Positions 30,119-36,231 of a stretch of 64,000 nt of DNA are shown here, one piece after another. A model generated the notes under the pieces. That model saw only the letters and a list, made by a program, of their open reading frames with translations. It did no database searches and was not told the DNA's origin. The position numbers and the translations under genes were made by a program. Origin of the DNA: Bacteroidota bacterium (GTDB taxonomy: Bacteria; Bacteroidota; Bacteroidia; UBA4408); assembly GCA_016718805.1 (NCBI GenBank), contig JADKCP010000003.1:434001-498000 (forward strand), given 5' to 3'. Numbering within the stretch: the stretch's first letter is position 1; each line of letters opens with the position of its first letter.

Positions 30119-32533
30119 TCATTCCTTCACCACCTTCTGCCCCCAGCCTTGCCCTTTCAAAATATAAGTCCCAGCAGGCAAATGCTGCAAGTTCCAAGTG
30201 TAAGTTGAGCTCGAAATTGTTTTTGTTTCCAGCACTTTTCCATTGGCATTTATCAATTCTATTTTTCCTAATGCACCTGCCTGTTGGTTCACAATGCGCA
30301 AAATATCTTGCACAGGGTTAGGGAAAATTTGCAATTCTGTTTCCTTCAACGCTTGCACTTGCAATGGATTTAACACATTCACAACAATTGTATTTGTAGT
30401 TACGGCAGCATTATAATCAAAATAAATATCTGCTTTATTTTGAATTGAATCCGTAACAGTCAATCCCGGCAAGGGCTTAATTCTAAATTTTACAAAACCG
30501 TGTGATTCCAATTCATTGGTATTTGAATCGGGAAGGAGTATATTTTTAAATATCCATTTTGCAAAGCCATTTACAATACTTAGTTCATAGTTATCCGAAG
30601 CACTAATCATGTGCATGCTGCTAACATCGAGCAAGCCTGAAAGTTTATCTAGCAGCGTTACGGTGAAAGCTGTATCTGTTCCCGTATTTTGAAAGCGTAT
30701 GGTGTACTCTAAATTATCTGTTGAATTAGGCAACACACTGTCAACAGAAACCGATTTGTCATTTGGATCATAGGAACCACCAATAATAGTAATGCTTGCT
30801 GCGCTATTGTTTACCGGAGTTGTATCACCTACCCATGGCTCTATCCAAGCAAATGCTTTAGCAGTATCACCCAATACTGCATTTGCAAAAACCGAATCGT
30901 TAATTACTACATCGCCTTGTTGATAAGGAATTAAAGATGTTATGTTCCAAATTAAGGTATCGCCATTTACTGAATTTGCACTTGGTTGTGAGGTTAAATT
31001 GGATAACTGTAAAGGCTTCAAAAATTTTACTTGAACATTATACAATGTATCTGTACCTACATTTTGGTATTGAAGTTTGTAAGAAACATTAAAGCCTGGT
31101 CGTATAAAACTAAAAGATGTTAAGTTTACTTTTAAATCATTTATGTTGGGAATTGGATGCAATCCAAAATAAATTGTATCTACTATTCCACTTGCCACAT
31201 GAATGGTTTGAGGTGATGGAGTAGTTGAAGTATAGTAGTTGTTGTTTAAAGATACCTGAAAGCTAATATTTCCTGTATCGCTTGCAGCATTAAAAAATCC
31301 TGAACTATCCGGAAACACACTAGAATTGCCTGAATAATATACAGGAACCTCCAACCCATTCTCTAAGCTGTCTTTGTTTCCATTTCCGTTTGCATCAATA
31401 AATACATAGCCGAAAGTATAATTATAGTTGCAGTCGCTATTAGCAGGTGAACAAAAGGGCAGTTGTTGCGAACTGTATATGACTGAAAGTGGAAAAGTAC
31501 CCTGATTAGGAATGCAGGATATTAAAGTATTAAACATTGTAATGCCCACCCAAGAAGGACTTCCCGGTATACGAGGAGCTATTTCAGGGAAGCATGTTAT
31601 GGGGTTAAATGCAAAATCCAGTTTCCAAGTCCTACCTGGTATTCTTGGTAAATTGCTTAATTGATTATTTCTGCAATATAATTCAAGCAGCAATGCTGGT
31701 AAAGCAGGCAAAGTAGTTAATTGATTATATGAACACGTCAGTGTGGTTAACGATGCAGGTAATGCAGGCAAACTAATCAATTGGCATAGTCCGCAATCTA
31801 AAGTTATTAATAAAGCAGGTAATGTAGGTAAGCTGGTCAATTGGTTCCCACCGCAATTTAATTCTTTTATAGAATCGGATAGTATTGGCAAACTTGTCAA
31901 CTGATTTTGATAGCACCATAAATAAGTTAACGAAGTAGGTAACGCTGGCAAACTGCTTAATTGATTGTAATTACAATATAGATGCGTTAATGATGCAGGC
32001 AATACAGGTAAACTTGTCAAATGATTATTCTCGCAAGTTAAGCGGGTTAATGATGAAGGCAAAATTGGCAAACTGATCAATTGATTCGAAGAGCAAGACA
32101 GGTAGCCTAAAGATGCTGGTAAAGCAGGCAAACTCGTTAACTGATTTTCACTGCAGTTCAGATTGAGCAAGGATGTTGGCAAGGCAGGCAAACTGTTTAA
32201 CTGATTATTGCTACAATTTATAAAAATAATTGATGCTGGCAATGTAGGTAAACTTGTTAAATGATTAGAATAGCAAAACAAATGCTCCAAGGAAGTAAAA
32301 TATTGTATACCATCTAATGAGCTAATTTGTAAAAAAGTTAGGTCTAAGCTTATTTCATTTTGTATTTGACTGCAAATCGTAATCATTGAATCCTGAGGAG
32401 TAAAACAAGTTGGATACAATTGCTTCAGCTTTACTCTAAAATTACTATCCGGCACCCAAAAGTTTTGAGCAAATAAATTGCTATGCAGCAGCAGCAAGAA
32501 TGCGATTAAACGAAGTGTAGATTTCAACCGCAT
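30119..32533 (-). CDS. LRR array gene K: T9SS-exported leucine-rich-repeat protein (11 repeats), first gene of the array
   Basis: 804 residues: a signal peptide unlike its neighbours (MRLKSTLRLIAFLLLLHSNLFAQ), N-cap FWVPDSNFRVKLKQLYPTCF, eleven LRRs, Cys cap, Ca-loop (FIDANGNGNKDSLE), DUF11/DUF7619-like region and T9SS domain (LQIFPNPVQDILRIVN). It looks mosaic. The LRR and cap DNA is nearly the same as the second unit of gene E, with about 235 bases around 31385-31606 matching 14170-14405 almost perfectly. The region coding the second sandwich matches gene G instead. Its own promoter-like box lies upstream, and the rpoD terminator separates it from rpoD, so K probably heads a long transcript running to gene C. 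Confidence 0.9.
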   Translation of the reverse strand: MRLKSTLRLIAFLLLLHSNLFAQNFWVPDSNFRVKLKQLYPTCFTPQDSMITICSQIQNEISLDLTFLQISSLDGIQYFTSLEHLFCYSNHLTSLPTLPASIIFINCSNNQLNSLPALPTSLLNLNCSENQLTSLPALPASLGYLSCSSNQLISLPILPSSLTRLTCENNHLTSLPVLPASLTHLYCNYNQLSSLPALPTSLTYLWCYQNQLTSLPILSDSIKELNCGGNQLTSLPTLPALLITLDCGLCQLISLPALPASLTTLTCSYNQLTTLPALPALLLELYCRNNQLSNLPRIPGRTWKLDFAFNPITCFPEIAPRIPGSPSWVGITMFNTLISCIPNQGTFPLSVIYSSQQLPFCSPANSDCNYNYTFGYVFIDANGNGNKDSLENGLEVPVYYSGNSSVFPDSSGFFNAASDTGNISFQVSLNNNYYTSTTPSPQTIHVASGIVDTIYFGLHPIPNINDLKVNLTSFSFIRPGFNVSYKLQYQNVGTDTLYNVQVKFLKPLQLSNLTSQPSANSVNGDTLIWNITSLIPYQQGDVVINDSVFANAVLGDTAKAFAWIEPWVGDTTPVNNSAASITIIGGSYDPNDKSVSVDSVLPNSTDNLEYTIRFQNTGTDTAFTVTLLDKLSGLLDVSSMHMISASDNYELSIVNGFAKWIFKNILLPDSNTNELESHGFVKFRIKPLPGLTVTDSIQNKADIYFDYNAAVTTNTIVVNVLNPLQVQALKETELQIFPNPVQDILRIVNQQAGALGKIELINANGKVLETKTISSSTYTWNLQHLPAGTYILKGQGWGQKVVKE

Positions 32534-32568
32534 AGGAGATGCTTTTAGGTTAATAATTTTATCTTTAT

Positions 32569-32597
32569 CAAAACTAAGTAATTATAAATCGCCACAC
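32569..32597 (-). promoter_or_regulatory. Putative promoter of the LRR array (gene K)
   Basis: On the minus strand TAGTTTTG (32569-32576) fits the -7 box TAnnTTTG and is followed by GATAAA, as upstream of gene B. The -33 element is weak (TGTG, about 32594-32597, 17-base spacer). The start codon of K lies about 35 bp downstream. Confidence 0.42.
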
Positions 32598-32671
32598 CTA
32601 TTTATTCGGTGAATTAATTTAAGTGCTTGCCCGTTATAATCAAATGCGGGGTAATTGGTTTTTATGGATGC

Positions 32672-32704
32672 AAAAAAGGCAGCTCTTTTCAGAACTGCCT
32701 TTTT
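32672..32704 (-). terminator. Rho-independent terminator after rpoD
   Basis: AAAAGGCAG and CTGCCTTTT form a 9-bp stem around a 12-base loop, beginning 20 bases after the rpoD stop codon. On the minus strand the stem ends in a run of U. It separates rpoD from the LRR array. Confidence 0.85.
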
Positions 32705-32723
32705 CATGTTGGTATTTTTTTTC

Positions 32724-33587
32724 TTATCCCAAATAAGTCTTCAAATGCTTACTACGAGATGAATGCTTCAAACGCTTAATTGCTTTTTCTTTGATTTGAC
32801 GCACTCGTTCGCGCGTTAAATCAAATTTATCACCGATTTCTTCTAAGGTAAATTCATGGCTGAAACCAATGCCATAAAACAATTTTATTACATCACGTTC
32901 ACGATCCGTTAAGGTTGATAAAGAACGCTCAATTTCACGTTGCAAACTTTCTGAAATTAAGGAACTGTCGGCTCTTGGTGAATCGCTATTGATTAACACA
33001 TCCAACAAAGTATTTTCCTCACCTTGTACAAAAGGTGCATCCATACTTACGTGGCGGCCCGATACACGCATGGTATCGGCTACTTTATCTTCGGGCAATT
33101 CTAAAATCGCAGATAATTCTTCTGCCGATGGAGCACGTTCAAATTCTTGCTCCAATTTTGAAAATGCCTTGTTTATTTTATTTAATGATCCTACCTGATT
33201 CAAAGGCAAACGAACAATACGCGCCTGCTCAGCCAATGCTTGTAAAATTGATTGACGAATCCACCATACTGCATAGGAAATAAATTTAAAACCACGGGTT
33301 TCATCAAATCGCTTTGCAGCCTTAATCAAACCTAAATTTCCCTCATTAATTAAATCGGGTAAACTTAAACCTTGATTTTGGTATTGCTTGGCAACCGAAA
33401 CCACGAAACGTAAATTGGCTTTGGTCAATTTTTCAAGAGCTACCTGGTCGCCATCTCTGATTTTTTTCGCCAATATCACTTCCTCTTCGGCACTGATTAA
33501 TTCTTCGCGGCCTATCTCTTGTAAGTATTTATCTAACGAGGCGCTTTCACGGTTGGTAATGGATTTGGTGATTTTGAGCTGTCTCAT
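32724..33587 (-). CDS. rpoD: Primary RNA polymerase sigma factor RpoD (sigma-70)
   Basis: 287 residues, the compact primary sigma factor typical of Bacteroidota, without region 1.1. Region 1.2 is visible near residues 18-45 (LDKYLQEIGREELISAEEEV). Region 2 holds the core-binding and -10-melting segment (LPDLINEGNLGLIKAAKRFD, FKFISYAVWWIRQSI). Regions 3 and 4 follow, with a helix-turn-helix near the C-terminus (LEEIGDKFDLTRERVRQIKEKAIKRLK). It directs most housekeeping transcription from TTTG/TAnnTTTG promoters, several of which are seen in this window. It starts at the ATG at 33585-33587, is followed by a strong terminator, and appears to be monocistronic. Confidence 0.95.
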   Translation of the reverse strand: MRQLKITKSITNRESASLDKYLQEIGREELISAEEEVILAKKIRDGDQVALEKLTKANLRFVVSVAKQYQNQGLSLPDLINEGNLGLIKAAKRFDETRGFKFISYAVWWIRQSILQALAEQARIVRLPLNQVGSLNKINKAFSKLEQEFERAPSAEELSAILELPEDKVADTMRVSGRHVSMDAPFVQGEENTLLDVLINSDSPRADSSLISESLQREIERSLSTLTDRERDVIKLFYGIGFSHEFTLEEIGDKFDLTRERVRQIKEKAIKRLKHSSRSKHLKTYLG

Positions 33588-34046
33588 ATCCGGGTATTAT
33601 CTGTTTGAGTTAACTAGTAAATTAAAACCAATGTTCTAATTATTTAAGCCTGCAAATGTAGTCGTTTAAAAGGAGTTTAACAAGAAAAATAATAGTGGTA
33701 TTTTTTTACCTAATCCTTTTCTTTTAAAAATTATTTGCCATCCGCAATTAGAACACACTTGCAATTTTTTGTACTAGTTAAAAATTTTCTTGCATTCGAT
33801 TATTATAAAAATAAAGTTTAAACACTTGGGGCACATAGAATGTATGTTCACTAAAACCTTCGAGTCCTTTGTGTTTTTCTTTGTGCACGTTGTGGTTAGA
33901 ATCTTTTTATTCTAATTCATAAGCTTCATAAATCAATGAGAATTAATTGCTTTTAATGCTTTTTAGTTTGAAAAGCAGATCTGCACAAAAAATTAATTCC
34001 TTTTTTTTATTTTTGAAGCCGTAAAAATGCACTTTTTACACCTGTT
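33588..34046. other. Long intergenic region between rpoD and the tRNA gene
   Basis: About 460 AT-rich bases with no credible gene. The part near rpoD holds its promoter. Around 33826-33900 there is a G/T-rich phrase (GAGTCCTTTGTGTTTTTC, TTGTGCACGTTGTGGTTA) resembling degenerate CACAAAG-type intergenic repeats seen in several phyla. Nothing else is recognised. Confidence 0.5.
33653..33684 (-). promoter_or_regulatory. Putative rpoD promoter
   Basis: On the minus strand TACATTTG (33653-33660) matches TAnnTTTG, and CTTG (33681-33684) sits 20 bases upstream at the -33 position. The rpoD start is about 65 bp downstream. Confidence 0.5.
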
Positions 34047-34120
34047 CGGGATGTAGCGTAGCCCGGTATCGCGTCAGCATGGGGTGCTGGAGGTCGCTGG
34101 TTCAAATCCAGTCATCCCGA
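34047..34120 (+). tRNA. tRNA-Pro (anticodon GGG)
   Basis: A full cloverleaf can be folded. The acceptor stem is CGGGATG with CATCCCG (34113-34119) and discriminator A. The D arm contains GCCCGGT. The anticodon stem is TCAGC/GCTGG around loop ATGGGGT, giving anticodon GGG, and the T arm is CTGG-TTCAAAT-CCAG. The A32-U38 loop pair is typical of bacterial tRNA-Pro(GGG). CCA is not encoded (CTA follows), as is common in Bacteroidota. Confidence 0.93.
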
Positions 34121-34131
34121 CTACAAAACCC

Positions 34132-34166
34132 AAAGCTCCTTATACTTTACAGAGGAGCTTTTTTAT
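34132..34166 (+). terminator. Terminator after tRNA-Pro
   Basis: AAAGCTCCT (34132-34140) pairs with AGGAGCTTT (34153-34161) across a 12-base loop and is followed by a T run. It starts 12 bases after the tRNA. Confidence 0.85.
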
Positions 34167-34209
34167 TTGTTTAAATTTGACCGTTTTTTTTACACTCCTA
34201 ACCAATTCT

Positions 34210-35850
34210 ATGCTTAAACACCTTTCAATTTACCTGCTTTTAATTATAACAAGCTGTTTGCAAATCAGTTGCAGTCAACCATCGGCCGACTTACTCATTT
34301 ACAACACACATATTTATACCCTAGACAGTGCTTTTACACAAGCTACTGCTATAGCTATAAAGGATGGAAAAATTATCGCTGTAGGTACGGATAATGAACT
34401 TAAAAATTTTGAAGCCAAAGAAAAAATTGACCTACAAGGAAAATTTATTTACCCCGGTTTTATTGATGCACATTGCCATTTTTACGGATATGCTGTTGAT
34501 TTAAAGAAAATTAATTTAACCGGCACAACTTCCTGGGAAGCAGTGTTAGACACAATTACCCGCTTACAAAACCAAAAATTTATGGGCTGGATTTTTGGTC
34601 GAGGTTGGGATCAAAACGATTGGAATACCAAAAGCTATCCAACCAAAGAAAAACTCGACAGCCTTTTTCCCAACCAACCGGTATTTCTTTTCCGCATCGA
34701 CGGTCATGCTGCCATCGTTAATCAAAAAGCGCTTGATTTATGCGGAGTTACCGCCAAAACCAGCATTGAGGGTGGTATAGTAGAAGTTAAAAATGGAAAA
34801 CTAACAGGCCTCTTGTTCGACAATGCTGTAGATCTGGTAAAACTAAAAATACCTGCTCCAACGCGTGAAGCCGAAGTTGAAGGCCTTTTGCAAGCTCAGC
34901 AAAACTGCTTCGCTGTTGGTTTAACAACTGTTGACGATGCAGGTTTGGAAAAGGAAAATATCTTACTTATTGATTCATTGCAAAAAGCGGGTTTGCTTAA
35001 AATGCGCTACTACGCCATGATTGCTTACAACGAGATAAATAAGAACTATTTTTTTGAAAAAGGAAAAATAAAAAGCGATCGTTTGTCCGTTAGGTCCTTT
35101 AAAATTTATGCCGATGGCGCATTGGGTTCGCGTGGTGCCTTGCTAATAGAGCCATACACCGATGAAACAAATCATCACGGATTAGCCCTGACCACTTTAG
35201 CAGAAATAGAAAAAGCTGCTACCGAAATTGCCGAGCACGATTTTCAACTTTGCACCCATTGCATTGGCGATTCGGGTAACCGTAATTTATTAAAGGTATA
35301 CCAAAGTGCTACAGCCAACAAACCCAATTTACGCTGGCGCATCGAACATGCACAGGTGTTGCATGAAAACGATTTTCAATTATTTAAGCAAAGTCATACT
35401 ATTCCATCTATACAACCCACACATGCCACCAGCGATATGTACTGGGCCGAAAGCCGCATAGGCAAGGAACGTATTAAAAATGCCTATGCCTACAAACGTT
35501 TGCTGCAAACTACCGGCATGGTTGCAGCCGGCAGCGATTTTCCGGTGGAGGACATTAATCCCTTATATGGATATTATGCAGCTGTGGTTAGAAAAGACAA
35601 AAAAAATTATCCTAGCGAGGGCTTTCAAAAAGAAAATGCTTTAACTAGGGTAGAAGCCTTACGAGCAATGACCAATTGGGCGGCTTATGCCAATTTTGAA
35701 GAAAATGAAAAAGGATCACTCGAAATGGGAAAATTGGCTGATTTTGTGGTACTCGACGAAGATTTATTAACGGCTCCGGATAGCCTGCTCTGGCAATTAA
35801 AAGTGCGCAGTACTTATGTTAACGGAGAAAAAGTGTATGAACGTAAATAA
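34210..35850 (+). CDS. Amidohydrolase family 3 (YtcJ-like) lipoprotein
   Basis: 546 residues from the ATG at 34210; longer readings start inside the tRNA gene and are not plausible. The N-terminus has a signal peptide with a lipobox (IITSC, Cys16), so a membrane lipoprotein is likely. The metal-dependent hydrolase core is visible: PGFIDAHCHF (HxH), FRIDGHAAIVN, KIYADGALGSRGALL, LCTHCIGDSGN, RIEHAQVL and AAGSDFPVEDINPLYG (metal Asp), ending with the composite beta-domain GSLEMGKLADFVVLDEDLL. The family hydrolyses amide or related C-N bonds; the substrate is unknown. It stands alone between the tRNA terminator and rpmH. Confidence 0.88.
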   Translation: MLKHLSIYLLLIITSCLQISCSQPSADLLIYNTHIYTLDSAFTQATAIAIKDGKIIAVGTDNELKNFEAKEKIDLQGKFIYPGFIDAHCHFYGYAVDLKKINLTGTTSWEAVLDTITRLQNQKFMGWIFGRGWDQNDWNTKSYPTKEKLDSLFPNQPVFLFRIDGHAAIVNQKALDLCGVTAKTSIEGGIVEVKNGKLTGLLFDNAVDLVKLKIPAPTREAEVEGLLQAQQNCFAVGLTTVDDAGLEKENILLIDSLQKAGLLKMRYYAMIAYNEINKNYFFEKGKIKSDRLSVRSFKIYADGALGSRGALLIEPYTDETNHHGLALTTLAEIEKAATEIAEHDFQLCTHCIGDSGNRNLLKVYQSATANKPNLRWRIEHAQVLHENDFQLFKQSHTIPSIQPTHATSDMYWAESRIGKERIKNAYAYKRLLQTTGMVAAGSDFPVEDINPLYGYYAAVVRKDKKNYPSEGFQKENALTRVEALRAMTNWAAYANFEENEKGSLEMGKLADFVVLDEDLLTAPDSLLWQLKVRSTYVNGEKVYERK

Positions 35851-35882
35851 GTTAGGCTTCTGAAACAAGATTAAAAAAATAT

Positions 35883-35912
35883 TTTGACGGAATGGTATTT
35901 TTTTTACCTTTG
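35883..35912 (+). promoter_or_regulatory. Putative rpmH promoter (Bacteroidota type)
   Basis: TTTG (35883-35886) and TACCTTTG (35905-35912), separated by 18 bases, match the -33 TTTG and -7 TAnnTTTG elements. The rpmH ATG is 33 bp downstream. Confidence 0.7.
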
Positions 35913-35945
35913 CAGTCCGTTTTAAAAAAGTAAAAATATACAGCG

Positions 35946-36104
35946 ATGAAAAGGACATTTCAACCTTCACAGAGAAAAAGAAGAAACAAGCACGGTTTTC
36001 GTGAACGAATGGCTACTGCCAATGGACGCCGAGTGCTAAACGCACGTCGCGCAAAAGGACGTAAAAAATTAAGCGTTTCTTCTGATAAATTGCACAAAAA
36101 ATAA
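35946..36104 (+). CDS. rpmH: 50S ribosomal protein L34
   Basis: A 52-residue, extremely basic protein read directly from the sequence. It begins MKRTFQPSQRKRRNKHGFRE, continues with RMATANGRRVLNARRAKGRKKLS and ends DKLHKK. This is the universal L34 signature: KRTFQPS at the start and the ARRAKGRKKL core near the C-terminus. It is part of the large ribosomal subunit near the exit region of 23S rRNA. A well-formed promoter lies upstream and a strong terminator downstream, so it is its own transcription unit. In many bacteria rpmH is followed by rnpA; here it is not. Confidence 0.97.
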   Translation: MKRTFQPSQRKRRNKHGFRERMATANGRRVLNARRAKGRKKLSVSSDKLHKK

Positions 36105-36141
36105 TTTCTGGTTTAATCTGATTCAGATTCTATACTTTATT

Positions 36142-36180
36142 AAATGCTACTCATACCCGCTATGAGTAGCATTTTTGTTT
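36142..36180 (+). terminator. Strong terminator after rpmH
   Basis: A 13-bp perfect stem, AATGCTACTCATA (36143-36155) with TATGAGTAGCATT (36161-36173), encloses a CCCGC loop and is followed by a T-rich run. It lies 38 bases after the rpmH stop. Confidence 0.9.
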
Positions 36181-36188
36181 TTTATACC

Positions 36189-36196
36189 TACCTTTG
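36189..36196 (+). promoter_or_regulatory. Possible -7 box for the Asp-box propeller gene
   Basis: TACCTTTG matches the -7 element TAnnTTTG and lies 36 bp before the ATG at 36232. I see no good -33 TTTG at the right distance, so this is tentative. Confidence 0.35.
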
Positions 36197-36231
36197 GTTT
36201 TCTGAAAATAAAAAAATCTAACCCAATTTAT

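Noticed and set aside
4300..32300. Regular 60-bp spacing suggesting CRISPR or satellite DNA
   Set aside because: The repeats are coding, 20 residues each, degenerate and contiguous without unique spacers.
2803..32533. Type III secretion effectors of the YopM/IpaH class
   Set aside because: The LRR length matches, but all members have signal peptides and T9SS sorting domains and no E3-ligase domain.
34084..34209. N-terminal extension of the amidohydrolase frame
   Set aside because: It overlaps the tRNA-Pro gene and its terminator; the ATG at 34210 gives a proper lipoprotein signal.
36175..36231. Longer start for the Asp-box propeller gene
   Set aside because: It lies in the rpmH terminator and -7 box; the ATG at 36232 begins a signal peptide.
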